In this document: in pieces, positions 32,586-41,650 of the stretch
How the letters are laid out: each line of letters starts with the position of its first letter
Position numbering within the stretch: position 1 is the stretch's first letter
Position numbers and translations under genes: made by a program
Notes under the pieces: model-generated
What the model saw: the letters and a program-made list of their open reading frames with translations, nothing else
What the model was told of the DNA's origin: nothing
Databases searched by the model: none
NCBI GenBank assembly: GCA_019828565.1
Contig: JAHDYR010000008.1
Location: 62,001 to 126,000, forward strand
Reading direction: 5' to 3'
Length of the DNA stretch: 64,000 nucleotides
Origin: Carpediemonas membranifera
Taxonomy: Eukaryota > Fornicata

Positions 32586-33500
32586 ATGTCGACTGAAACG
32601 CTTCAGAATACGATTTCGCTCAATGAGAACGCTTCGATCAACCACGAAGAAGGATCTGGCCAGGTTGATGCCATGATCCGATTCAAAACAGCTGTCGCCC
32701 AACAAGGCGCACTTAATGACCGCGTTTATCTCCTTGATTCCGGAAATGAGAAGCCCAGTGATCTCATTCCGTGGATGCGGTCCACCGCCTCAAAGCACGG
32801 CCGCACCCGCCTCACGGCCAAACTCCCCATGCCAAAGGCCAAGGAGTTCGTGGCGGCGGGCTTCGAGATCGAGGCCGTTGTCCCCGGCATGTATAACGGC
32901 GTCGACGGTGCGTTTGTCCGGCAATTCTTATCGGAAGCTCGCGGGGTCGAACCAACCGCTGCCGCCCGCATAGAGCGCATAGAGAAGGTCCTTGCGAAGG
33001 CCAATCAGCCCTACATCCTACCCGCCCTGCCCGAGGGCTGCGTCCTGTCCGAGATGGGGCCGACCGACGCTGAGGAGATCAGCGCCCATCTGTCCAGCGT
33101 ATTCGACTCTTACCCCTTCCCAGTGGAGGATCCGGAGTTCATCAGGTCCGAGATGGACGCGGGCACGCGCTACTTCGCTGTGAAGCTCAACGGGGCCATC
33201 ATCGCGATGTCCTCGGCGGAGTGTAACAACACTCACAAGTATGCCGAGTGTACCGACTTCGCCACCCTCCCCGAGTGGCGCGGCAAGGCGCTGGCGCTCC
33301 ATTTGCTCCACCACATGGAAGAGGCCCTCGACGCCGCCGGGATCCACGGCCATTACAGCATCGCGAGGAGCACAGAGTTCGGGATGAACCTCGTATTTGC
33401 CAGGGCCGGGTTTGAGCTGACGGGCACGCTCATCAACTCGACCCACATCGGCGGGGGCATCGAGAGCATGAATATCTGGGCCAAATACACCGGTAAATAA
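32586..33500 (+). CDS. ablB: Beta-lysine N6-acetyltransferase (AblB-like GNAT)
   Basis: A 304-aa protein from the ATG at 32586; an in-frame ATG at 32490 is less likely. The N-terminal half matches the AblB-specific domain (AAGFEIEAVVPGMYNGVDGAFV). The C-terminal half is a GNAT domain: YPFPVEDPEFI, MSSAECNNTHKYAECTDFAT, the acetyl-CoA site around LPEWRGKALALHLL, and the closing GTLINSTHIGGGIESMNIW. AblB acetylates beta-lysine to N-epsilon-acetyl-beta-lysine, a compatible solute of methanogens and some bacteria. Its usual partner, lysine 2,3-aminomutase AblA, is not in this window. In a marine protist the product would be an osmolyte. The family is essentially prokaryotic, so lateral acquisition is likely. 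Confidence 0.87.
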   Translation: MSTETLQNTISLNENASINHEEGSGQVDAMIRFKTAVAQQGALNDRVYLLDSGNEKPSDLIPWMRSTASKHGRTRLTAKLPMPKAKEFVAAGFEIEAVVPGMYNGVDGAFVRQFLSEARGVEPTAAARIERIEKVLAKANQPYILPALPEGCVLSEMGPTDAEEISAHLSSVFDSYPFPVEDPEFIRSEMDAGTRYFAVKLNGAIIAMSSAECNNTHKYAECTDFATLPEWRGKALALHLLHHMEEALDAAGIHGHYSIARSTEFGMNLVFARAGFELTGTLINSTHIGGGIESMNIWAKYTGK

Positions 33501-33766
33501 GGGATGAAGGGTTTAGTGGAATATAGTGCGGTGCGGTGGGCATTGAGGTAAACTTCTGTCGTGTGCCGACCCAACGATGAAGGAACCGCCCTGCCCTTCG
33601 GCCCACTGCATCAAGCCTCGCGGGCGCCTCTACTCTGGTCAGGTCGGGGTCGCACTCCCATTGCTCCACCGGTCAGATGGGCAGCAGTCATATTGGACAC
33701 GGATATTGACCCTGTAGGGTTACCTTTCCTCTTCGCCGGATTAAACTTTTAAAATGAGGAATAATA

Positions 33767-35407
33767 CTATCCCCTGAGGTCCAAGCGCTTCACCGCACAC
33801 CCCCCGCTCATCTGTCCAGTTGCCAGCCGCACCCTCGTCGGAGTCGGCACGTGCTTCTCATCAGACCCGACGCCCAGACACCCGTCGCGGTTATCCCCGA
33901 ACGCCCAGAGCGCATCGTCCGTCTCAAGCCAGTACGAAGGCAACCATGCGCCCCTAAACACGCCCCTGATCGTCCCTTGAGTCTCCCACGTGATGATCGA
34001 CTCCTTCGACCCGAAGCGGAGTCGAATTCCACCGCCGCGGAGTTCGCAGATCAGGAGATTGCCGTCGACCCAGACTGCTTCGACGTCCCATGGGAATGTA
34101 ACGCGTGTTGGTGTTGGGCAGTCTCGAGGGACGTAAGCACGCAAAACCCACGGGGCGACTCCGGCGACGAACAGGCCGCCTCCACTGACAAAGAACGCCA
34201 CGCCCTCCAGCCACACGCAGTCGTCCACCGGCAGAGGCACCCTGACGAACTTGGCCGTTGCGGTCGACCCCTCGCCGGCGGCCCCGTGGAGCTCCCCCGA
34301 GGCGATAAGGACCCTGCCACTCAGCATGGTACTGATCCCGAGAGAGGGGTGGAAGTCGACCGACTCGAGGGAGAATCCGGCAGGCAGCGGGATCTGTCGG
34401 AAAGTTCGTATCCGGCGCTCCGGCAGACCAACACCGAGCTCGCCATGCCTGTTGGTACCGGAAGCAATCGTCCCGCATGGTGTGCGGATGACTGTGAAGC
34501 AGTTCTTGACGAACATGGCGCAGACCAGCTCGTGCTTCCGCCACGTGGGCAACGCCTGTTCGAATGCGACGACAGCTGGGGCATCGGGGAATGTCAGCCG
34601 GCGAACGGGAGAGAACAGGCCGTCAACCCCGAGAGCGATGGCGTCGTTCCGTCCCCAAACGAAGATGCCCTTCGGGGTGAGTGCGAAGGTGCCGCTTCCC
34701 ACAAAGAGCGAGGACACCAGCGGGATGGCCACCCTGCCGTACTGCGATACGACCCTGCCATCCTCTTGGGGCAGACCAGTCTGGCCCTTGCCGTTGTCTC
34801 CACGGGAAAACAGCCGCCCCGCGAACATCCGAAAGTATGTGGGTGGGCTGACACCAGCAGAGTCCACAAGACCCTCGGACACCGCTAGCTTGTGCGAGTA
34901 GTGGAACTTCTTGCAGAGGAACCAAAGCTGGGCAGACTTGGTGTCGCCACACGAGACCTTCTCAGAGGCCTCAAGGTCGGGGTCAGCGCCAGCCCGCATG
35001 AGGGTCGCCCACATAGTGCCGTGGGTGAGTGTGTGCATGGTCGCGGGGAGGTTTCGGCCGGGTCTTGGGCATCCGCTGACGGCGAGAGGGGGACCACTGG
35101 AGAGATAACGGCGGATCTGTGCAATGAGAGCGGTGGCGGCAGCTGTCTCGCAAGAGAGAGACTCTATTCCTTCTGTTAGTTCGGGAATGGACGTTATTCG
35201 CTTCAATGGAGGTGTTGGCTTTAAAAGGCCACAAGCATCGCCGTACTCGAGCGAAAACGCCTTCGTTAGCAGCCCGGGAATATCAGCAGCAATCGAACCA
35301 GTGAGGGAATAAGCTCCATCTATCGACCGAGCCCATTCCATGCGACTTGAATTCTTTGGAGGATTGGTGGCCAGTGAAATCGGCCGAAATATTGCTTTGA
35401 CTCGCAA
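33767..35407 (-). CDS. RCC1-like beta-propeller protein
   Basis: A 546-aa protein. From about residue 190 it shows repeated RCC1-type turns: LFSRGDNGKGQTG, IFVWGRNDAIALG, IASGTNRHGELGVG, LIASGELHGAAGEG and ALWAFGDNRDGCLGVG. The N-terminal part, around residues 80 to 185, has a segment resembling an ankyrin-type helix pair (MHTLTHGTMWATLMRAGADP). RCC1-like proteins act in Ran regulation, ubiquitin ligation or as scaffolds; nothing points to a specific role. An alternative start is the Met at 35341 (MEWARSIDG), 22 codons downstream. Single exon. Confidence 0.7.
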   Translation of the reverse strand: MRVKAIFRPISLATNPPKNSSRMEWARSIDGAYSLTGSIAADIPGLLTKAFSLEYGDACGLLKPTPPLKRITSIPELTEGIESLSCETAAATALIAQIRRYLSSGPPLAVSGCPRPGRNLPATMHTLTHGTMWATLMRAGADPDLEASEKVSCGDTKSAQLWFLCKKFHYSHKLAVSEGLVDSAGVSPPTYFRMFAGRLFSRGDNGKGQTGLPQEDGRVVSQYGRVAIPLVSSLFVGSGTFALTPKGIFVWGRNDAIALGVDGLFSPVRRLTFPDAPAVVAFEQALPTWRKHELVCAMFVKNCFTVIRTPCGTIASGTNRHGELGVGLPERRIRTFRQIPLPAGFSLESVDFHPSLGISTMLSGRVLIASGELHGAAGEGSTATAKFVRVPLPVDDCVWLEGVAFFVSGGGLFVAGVAPWVLRAYVPRDCPTPTRVTFPWDVEAVWVDGNLLICELRGGGIRLRFGSKESIITWETQGTIRGVFRGAWLPSYWLETDDALWAFGDNRDGCLGVGSDEKHVPTPTRVRLATGQMSGGCAVKRLDLRG

Positions 35408-36007
35408 AGACCGCGGCCGATGCTCTCACGGATACCACAGCAGGCTGCTGTGGTCCATTTGGGCAGGTGGGGGTTTGACCTCAAGGCAGATGGGATCTGA
35501 CAGGCAGCGTCGGACCACCCCTGATGACGTCAGACAGACCTCATCGGCCTCCACACCGCCCTCTGCTTGCTGCCAACTTAAGTGACTGAAGAGCGTGTAG
35601 TCATCGATGCTGACAGTAGCAACGATCCAGCCCTCGCGGTCACCTCCAATTCTGCCTGAGCATCTCGACTATCTCACGAGGAAGTGATTGCCACCTACAG
35701 GCCAATCCTGGTGACCATGCAAGCGCCACAAGGTGCAGATACTGATATTGTTAACTAGAGAGGCCGCACGCGGCGGGGGGTGCAATGCTGCGGCAACCTC
35801 AGGGGACTTTTCAAAGAACAAGTCGAGGAAAGAAGTCCCCGGTCTGAAAAATTCGGTTGGATCTAAAAACTACCCGGAGGCAGTATTTGTGTGATCAAAC
35901 ACAAAAGAACATGAAACTTCACTTGAATTCGAGCTAGTCGAAGAAGACTGGTGCTGAAAAAATAAAATGCAAGAAAAAAAGAAGAAGGTGGAACTCAGTT
36001 TAGGAGC
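35408..36007. other. Intergenic, no gene seen
   Basis: A 600-bp gap between the RCC1-like start and the cathepsin B stop. It becomes A-rich toward 35960-35990, which would be poly-T-like on the cathepsin strand. No other feature was recognised. Confidence 0.5.
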
Positions 36008-36933
36008 TTAGAAGTGGCCGGCCATGCAGCCCATGCTCTCGATGCCGCACTCATCAACACCGCGCTTGATCTTGAAGGTGCCACCGATACCCCAGTCATA
36101 GCCCCAAGAGTTGGCAACAGTCCAGTAGGGAGTGTTGTCCTCAACGCCCCAGCCGATGATCTTGATGGCGTGGCCACCCATCTCAGCGCCGGAGGTGTGG
36201 GAGTAGACACCGCGGGTATAGTAGTAGAAATCGCGATAGACGATGAAAGCAGCCTCGATGGGGCCGTAGTTGTAGATCTCATCCTGGATCTCCTCAACGG
36301 AGTTGAGCTGCTTGAAGGAGGTAGCGTAGTACTTCTGGGGGGCGGAGCCGTCCTCGCAGGTGGAGGGGCAGGCGGGCACGTCACCCTGGGCGGACTTGTA
36401 GGAAAGGCAAGAGTTGGGGACGATGCCGTAGTTCTTGATGTAGTTCCAGACGTTGTACATAGCACCACCGTTGCAGCCGTGGTCGGTGTGGTCGCAGGAA
36501 ACGAGCCACTGAGCGGAGAACTTCACAGACTCGCCCTTGGCGATGCAGTAGCGGTCAGAGGAGGACTCGGCGGCACCGAAGGCCCAGCAGGAGCCGCACT
36601 GGGCCTGGTTGCGGATCTCCTTGACGGTGGGGCAGGAAGCGCCCCACTTGTCGCGGGAATCGAAGGACTCGGGGAGGGTGTAATCAACCTTGAAGGTGGA
36701 CTCGCGGAACATGCGGGGGCGGCGAGCGGGAATGGTGCGCATGACCATGCGGGAGAGCTCCCAGTCAGACTTGCCAACGAACTGGTCGTGGATGCCGACC
36801 TGTGTGAGAAAAGAGAATGATGGCGTGAACAAACCTCGAAGGAAGGGTTGGATTGGCGGATCATCTCAGCCTCGTGCTGGGAGAGCTGAGCGAACACAGT
36901 GGCGACAATAGCCAAGGCAATGATGAGCTTCAT
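36008..36933 (-). CDS. Cathepsin B-like cysteine protease, two exons
   Basis: Exon 1 is 36933-36835 (33 codons, signal peptide MKLIIALAIVATVFA). Exon 2 is 36799-36008. Together they encode 296 aa. A short propeptide precedes the mature start near LPESFDSRDKWG. The active site is complete: Cys104 in QCGSCWAFG, His243 in GGHAIKIIGWG and Asn263 in NSWG. The Cys-rich stretch CDHTDHGCNGG is cathepsin B-like. The His-containing occluding loop of animal cathepsin B is not evident, as in other protist members. It probably acts in a lysosome-like or secretory compartment for prey digestion. A degenerate paralogue lies 6 kb upstream in the window. Confidence 0.95.
36800..36834 (-). other. Cathepsin intron, 35 nt
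   Basis: Minus-strand GTTTGT...CTCACACAG, phase 0 between Glu33 and Val34. It joins the signal peptide exon to the body of the enzyme. Confidence 0.9.
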
Positions 36934-37936
36934 GTCCGTTTCGTTTTTGTGGTAAAGCTGCACATGGATCCGAGATTTTGAGCACCATTTGATCCATCTC
37001 AAGTGGCAGATCGTGTTTCGCCTGTTGCGGCGTCTACGGGCTCCACGGCAGCAGATGAGCACCTGGCCAGCCTGAATCTTGGATTGACCAGCGTTGACCG
37101 GTTGTGACTGTCGCGGGTCTTGAACGGACGCGGCCAAGACGGCAGTAGGCAGGCGTTGAAACGTACTTGGTGACCTCTGCGCTACATATGTGGCAGAATT
37201 TCGCTGTCATCATTTTCAAGCTGTTGCAGAGTCAAGTTGAATTGTCTCGCGAATGGAAACGTGAGACAGCGCATCAGTAGTAGATAAACATCGGAACTTA
37301 AGTAACAACGACCAATATGAAAATGCTTGGGTGGTCGACCTGACGACATCATTTTGGGTCATCGATTCACACAAAACTGTCTCCATTGAACAATTGATCG
37401 AGGGTTCCATGTTCGTCCTGATGCACTGCCAGGGGCTAGACCCCCGAGGCCGAGTATCAGCATGGGTGACGGCAGGGTGTGGGCTTAGGGTCGGTAACAC
37501 AATTTCACTATTCGCAGCTTTAGGACTGAAAATTATGCGCCCACTGACTTACCAAGGACGCATTTGTCAGTCGCTCCATCCCTATCGTGCCAACTCATTT
37601 AATCAGATCAATACGGGAGCTGCTTTGACATCAGTCACCCTCCCACTGGCAGGGTGGTATCGTCTGGACACCTGGCCGTCCGGCTTTGAGTTAGATTGCC
37701 TTTTATCTTACCTTGCATAGTGTACTGAGTGCAGTTGCCGATGAGTTTATCCCGTTCCGGCAGATGATTCGCCGGCCACGCGATTTTCGCAGTTTATGGC
37801 AACGAGAGCACCACTCGAGCCCATTGGCACCCGGGGTGCTGAGACGCCCGAGAGGGCGCACGGAAACGTGCAGTTTATGGCATCAGAATTTCGAATGCCC
37901 GAAGGCACATCGGGCCTAAAGGAGCCCGAGAAGAAT
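36934..37936. other. Intergenic, with a cluster of short GC hairpins at its right end
   Basis: No gene was supported. From about 37827 to 37928 there are four perfect small hairpins: GCACC/GGTGC, CGCCC-GAGA-GGGCG, TGCC-CGAA-GGCA, and CGGGC/GCCCG. The phrase CAGTTTATGGCA occurs twice and resembles the GCAGTTTATGCG of the DIRS terminal repeats just downstream. It may be a relic of a related element end. Confidence 0.45.
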
Positions 37937-38095
37937 TGGCGTTACATCGCGCTGACAGGTTACCTCGGGTAACGGGCCGTGAGCGGAGGGCAATGAGATC
38001 GCCTCGCTCCGGCATGGTGATGCGCCGACCAGGCGAGCCGCGCAGTTTATGCGGGCAGAATGGTAGAAAATTCGGAACATCCAGATCCGACGGCA
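37937..38095 (+). repeat. DIRS-A repeat A1
   Basis: 159 bp, identical to A2. It contains the hairpin GTTACC-TCG-GGTAAC and, at 38060, the ATG of gag. Confidence 0.93.
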
Positions 38096-41000
38096 ACGAG
38101 GCTCAATAACCTAGAAGCCTCAATCGCTACCATCTCGCAACAGCTTGCAAAGCTTAATCCGCCTCCTCCGCCGCCCGAGACCGAGCCGCCGAAGGAATCT
38201 CAAATTGATTTCTTCCCTGAACAAGATGAAGCGGATATTGACCAAACACTGGCAGAGATGGATGCATACGGCGAGCTTCCGACAAAGAGACCACTTAAGG
38301 CGGAAGCAAAGTGGCTTCGCCGCGTGATGGTGATCGTCAACGCCCTCGACGACGAGCCGCTCAAAGCAAGACTCCTGGTGGAACTCCAAGCACGCCGTAC
38401 CCTTCTGGACCTCAAGGACGACAACTGGTCGGACGCAACCTGCGAACTGTTTCTCGACTTGTTCAACACGTCCCAGACCAAAACCCCCCGTGCCATCTCC
38501 TACTGCGCAGCCAAAGCCAGAGCCAAGGGTAAGAGAAAGGACCAGCCCCAGAACAAAGGGGGTTTCACAAGAAGCACAAGAAGTAGCCCTTGCCACAGAT
38601 GTTCAGTTCCCGTCAATGAACAAAAAGTGGCCGGTGTGGGCAAGACTCGGTGCCTCCCCCGAGGTAGTAAGCTGGCTGCGGGATGGCGTCCCTATCCACC
38701 TCACCTCTGCGCCCCCTCCACCAGAACCGCAAAGGCGAGTGGACCCCCGCCTACTCCCGAAGATCGAAGAGCTAGTCGCCAAGGGCGTCCTCTCCCCGTG
38801 CCCGATAGACGAACTGCGTCACAGCGCACCCCTGTTCGCGGTGTCGAAGGGCAAAGACGATGTCCGCCCCGTGCACGACCTCCGAGCCCTGAACGAGTTG
38901 ACAGCAGAGCTGAGGGTGTTTCGTCTGTTCGGCATCAGACGGGCGGTCCGCAATCTGCACAAGAACGACTACATGATCAAGATAGACCTAGCATCGGGAT
39001 ACCACCAACTTGGCGTCGCCTCGCGAGACTCCCCCCTCCTAGGCGTGGTCCTACCGGACGGCCGCGCATTCAGGTACAACACACTCGGCTTCGGATGGAC
39101 AGCGGCGCCGTACGTGTTCCAGAGCACGACCATACAGCTTGCAAAGATCATCGCACACAGGTTCGGGGTGACCATCGCGGTCTATCTCGACGACTTCTTA
39201 GTGTCCCATGCCTCCCCATCGTACCTAGCTTCGGTCACCCCGCAGATCATCGACCTCATGCTATCGCTGGGGGCGATACCGGGCCTCAACAAGTGCGTCC
39301 TCACGCCGACCCAGCAGGTAGACTACCTAGGTGTCCACATAGACACCGCAAGCGAGTCCCTAAGAATCTCAAAAGACAAGGCCGAGACCTACACGGCCAC
39401 GATCGCCAAGGCCCTCCGGGTCGGGTCCATCACAGCTTCAGACTGGCAGAAGCTCCTAGGCCGTCTGTCATTCTTCGCAGGGACCACACAGTTCGCCCGC
39501 CTCGCACTCAGACCACTGCAGGCCACCCCTACAACGGAGACCGTCCACCTCTCCAGCCAAATCCGCAGGCAGCTGGCGGCGTGGCAAGTCCTCCTCCGCG
39601 ATCGCCCACCCAAGAGGTTCGCCGAAGCAAGAGCGGACTGGGAAATACGCGATACGCTCCAGATTTCTGTCACCTCAGACGCATCAACGTCCGGCTGGGG
39701 AGCATGCCTGTTCAATGGGGAGAAGGGAGCGGCATCACAGGGTGCCTTCCCCCCTCATCTCAAGGGGGAACACATTGGCGTCAAGGAGCTCTTCGCGATC
39801 GCTCAGGCGATCAATCTCGTGCCCCAGCAGGAGTCACGCTCCTCTCTCACAGTCTTTGCCGACAACTCAGCTGCCATCAGCTGGGTAAACAGACGGGGAT
39901 CGCCGAACCTCCCCCCAGCCGCACACCAGATCCTACAGGACATCTACAACACGGCAGAAACCAAGCGCCTCGACGTCCACTGCTTCCATATTGCCGGACA
40001 CCTGAATGTCCAGGCGGACAGGCTCTCCAGGTTCGCCAAGCTCGACTGGTCGTCACCCCGAGAAGTCTTGGAAACCATCATGCGCAAGTGGGGGCCGGTC
40101 GAGATCGACGTCACAGCACGCCCCGACAAGGTTCTGGCCTTACCAGGCTTTGCAGAAATAGCCTGGTCAATCCACGACAACGGCTTCCAGATGGACTGGA
40201 GGGGAGTCAGGATTTATATAGCTCCTCCTATAGCCCTTCTTGGAGTGACGTGTCGTCGCCTCCAGACAATACGCGCCTCGACCCAGACTGGGAACCCTCG
40301 ACACTGGAGATCAGCGGCGATAGTCCTGTGCCCGGACCTCAACTCGCCCGAGGTCCGAGCCATCAAACGTTTGACACCCCTCAAGTTGTACCTCAGAGTC
40401 CAGGCGAAACACCTCCTGCAGTCCGAGCTAGCCTGGACAGCGACAGACAAGGGCAAGATCCGCTTCGTGGCGCTTATCCTGAGGACCCGTTCCAAGCCCT
40501 CCTCGCTGACGACCGACTATCACATTTCAGAAACGAATCGTCGCGCCGCACAGCAGCGGGCTGGGTCGCCAAATTCCTCCAATCCCGCAACGCGAGCCAC
40601 TCACACGCGCAACAGCTCAAAGAGTTCCTTCTGACCGAGGGTACCACGTCGGGCCCACAGTCGATACACAGGAAAGGCTACTGGATTTGCGAGGCCGCCC
40701 CACTCGTGTCTGACTGGCGCCCCCCGATCGCTGCCAAGCAGATAATCGCCGCCGCCCGGAACGTCGCCTCTGTAGAAGGCCTGACCGGGGGTGCGAAGCC
40801 TGTCACGTCCGCGAGAGTCCGCAGGGTCATAGACAGACGTCGGAAGTCACCCCAAGCCTTCCAGGCCGCCCTCTTTTCTGCTCTCTGCTTTATCACCGTG
40901 AGTAGAGGCGCAGAGATCTTTGGGCTCAGACGAAGAGACGTCGAGTTCGACGCTGATGGCAATGCCCTCCTTCTGTTCGCGAGAACTAAGACTGCCACAG

Positions 41001-41392
41001 GCGTCCGCAAGCTGGTACCAAACCAATCGTGGGCCCGCTTTAACCCAGCAAGGGCCCTGAAGGCATGGGTCCCCACGGCAACGCGCCGCGACGACGACCT
41101 CATCTGGCGGGCGATCACCTCAACCGGTGGTATTTCACTATCGAAGCCGCTACCGGCGTCAACCCTCCGCCACTGGATCCACCAGGCGTACGGCACCGAC
41201 ATTTCGTGGCACTCATTCCGCAAGGGCGCCACCACGGAGTTGGCGGTAGCCCACACGAGTACCGAAGTCCTCCTGTCCATGGGGACGTGGGCCTCCACGA
41301 AAAGCATGCTGAGATATATGGGCAACGGGGTCCGCACACACCCGGGGGTCCAGGGACACCTGGCCTCCATCCTTCTCCAACCACCACTTTAA
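38060..41392 (+). CDS. DIRS-A open frame: Gag at the start, tyrosine recombinase at the end
   Basis: One frame stays open for 1110 codons. Its first 175 or so residues are Gag-like (MVENSEHPDPTATRLNNLE, a proline run, then KDDNWSDATCELFLDLF) and match the DIRS-B Gag. The middle is a non-homologous overlap with the RT frame. The last 380 or so residues, from about 40230, are a tyrosine recombinase: catalytic Arg in SRGAEIFGLRRRD, a Lys region at RTKTATGVRK, HSFRKG (H-x-x-R), and the Tyr in MLRYMGNG. In DIRS-B the Gag frame stops at 51794. The YR is therefore probably translated from its own start here, and the long open middle is a by-product of G/C-rich third positions. Confidence 0.8.
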   Translation: MVENSEHPDPTATRLNNLEASIATISQQLAKLNPPPPPPETEPPKESQIDFFPEQDEADIDQTLAEMDAYGELPTKRPLKAEAKWLRRVMVIVNALDDEPLKARLLVELQARRTLLDLKDDNWSDATCELFLDLFNTSQTKTPRAISYCAAKARAKGKRKDQPQNKGGFTRSTRSSPCHRCSVPVNEQKVAGVGKTRCLPRGSKLAAGWRPYPPHLCAPSTRTAKASGPPPTPEDRRASRQGRPLPVPDRRTASQRTPVRGVEGQRRCPPRARPPSPERVDSRAEGVSSVRHQTGGPQSAQERLHDQDRPSIGIPPTWRRLARLPPPRRGPTGRPRIQVQHTRLRMDSGAVRVPEHDHTACKDHRTQVRGDHRGLSRRLLSVPCLPIVPSFGHPADHRPHAIAGGDTGPQQVRPHADPAGRLPRCPHRHRKRVPKNLKRQGRDLHGHDRQGPPGRVHHSFRLAEAPRPSVILRRDHTVRPPRTQTTAGHPYNGDRPPLQPNPQAAGGVASPPPRSPTQEVRRSKSGLGNTRYAPDFCHLRRINVRLGSMPVQWGEGSGITGCLPPSSQGGTHWRQGALRDRSGDQSRAPAGVTLLSHSLCRQLSCHQLGKQTGIAEPPPSRTPDPTGHLQHGRNQAPRRPLLPYCRTPECPGGQALQVRQARLVVTPRSLGNHHAQVGAGRDRRHSTPRQGSGLTRLCRNSLVNPRQRLPDGLEGSQDLYSSSYSPSWSDVSSPPDNTRLDPDWEPSTLEISGDSPVPGPQLARGPSHQTFDTPQVVPQSPGETPPAVRASLDSDRQGQDPLRGAYPEDPFQALLADDRLSHFRNESSRRTAAGWVAKFLQSRNASHSHAQQLKEFLLTEGTTSGPQSIHRKGYWICEAAPLVSDWRPPIAAKQIIAAARNVASVEGLTGGAKPVTSARVRRVIDRRRKSPQAFQAALFSALCFITVSRGAEIFGLRRRDVEFDADGNALLLFARTKTATGVRKLVPNQSWARFNPARALKAWVPTATRRDDDLIWRAITSTGGISLSKPLPASTLRHWIHQAYGTDISWHSFRKGATTELAVAHTSTEVLLSMGTWASTKSMLRYMGNGVRTHPGVQGHLASILLQPPL
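38616..40634 (+). CDS. DIRS-A reverse transcriptase/RNase H
   Basis: This is in the +1 frame relative to Gag. The start at Met 38616 (MNKKWPVWARLGAS) is chosen because DIRS-B has an equivalent Met at 51821; the frame is open upstream to 38490. The RT has DVRPVHDLRALNE, IKIDLASGYHQ, TLGFGWTAAPYVFQ and the catalytic AVYLDDFLVS. RNase H follows, with TSDASTSGWGACLF, the Glu in GVKELFAI, FADNSAAISW and GHLNVQADRLSRF. The 3' third overlaps the recombinase frame, as in other DIRS elements. No frameshift or stop is seen. Confidence 0.93.
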   Translation: MNKKWPVWARLGASPEVVSWLRDGVPIHLTSAPPPPEPQRRVDPRLLPKIEELVAKGVLSPCPIDELRHSAPLFAVSKGKDDVRPVHDLRALNELTAELRVFRLFGIRRAVRNLHKNDYMIKIDLASGYHQLGVASRDSPLLGVVLPDGRAFRYNTLGFGWTAAPYVFQSTTIQLAKIIAHRFGVTIAVYLDDFLVSHASPSYLASVTPQIIDLMLSLGAIPGLNKCVLTPTQQVDYLGVHIDTASESLRISKDKAETYTATIAKALRVGSITASDWQKLLGRLSFFAGTTQFARLALRPLQATPTTETVHLSSQIRRQLAAWQVLLRDRPPKRFAEARADWEIRDTLQISVTSDASTSGWGACLFNGEKGAASQGAFPPHLKGEHIGVKELFAIAQAINLVPQQESRSSLTVFADNSAAISWVNRRGSPNLPPAAHQILQDIYNTAETKRLDVHCFHIAGHLNVQADRLSRFAKLDWSSPREVLETIMRKWGPVEIDVTARPDKVLALPGFAEIAWSIHDNGFQMDWRGVRIYIAPPIALLGVTCRRLQTIRASTQTGNPRHWRSAAIVLCPDLNSPEVRAIKRLTPLKLYLRVQAKHLLQSELAWTATDKGKIRFVALILRTRSKPSSLTTDYHISETNRRAAQQRAGSPNSSNPATRATHTRNSSKSSF

Positions 41393-41565
41393 ATCTCTGA
41401 CGGGAGCTAGTGGCTGGGAGAGCTAGGTAGGGTGGGGCTGACACGCGTTACAACGGCAGATGTAAGCCACAACAGACATTCTTTGACGCGGTCTCTCGAG
41501 GAGACGGTCGGTTTGGGCTCGCAAGCGTGCCTGCAAGCCATTCCACTATGCTCGTTGCCGGTGGG

Positions 41566-41622
41566 TGTGCCATTGTTGGCTTGCGCAGGTAGATCTGTTT
41601 ACATAAACTGCACTGGCTCTCA
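41566..41622 (-). repeat. Ty3-a 3' LTR, 57 bp
   Basis: Identical to the copy at 45529-45585. Confidence 0.93.
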
Positions 41623-41633
41623 CTTCCCTCCTC
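41623..41633 (-). other. Ty3-a polypurine tract
   Basis: GAGGAGGGAAG on the minus strand directly abuts the 3' LTR, the expected primer for plus-strand DNA. Confidence 0.85.
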
Positions 41634-41650
41634 AAGGCGAAGCTAGCCAG

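Noticed and set aside
36014-36820. 268-codon plus-strand frame
   Set aside because: Antisense shadow of the cathepsin B gene.
37331-37720. 129-codon plus-strand frame left of DIRS-A
   Set aside because: No recognisable domain or coding bias, and it lies in an intergenic stretch.
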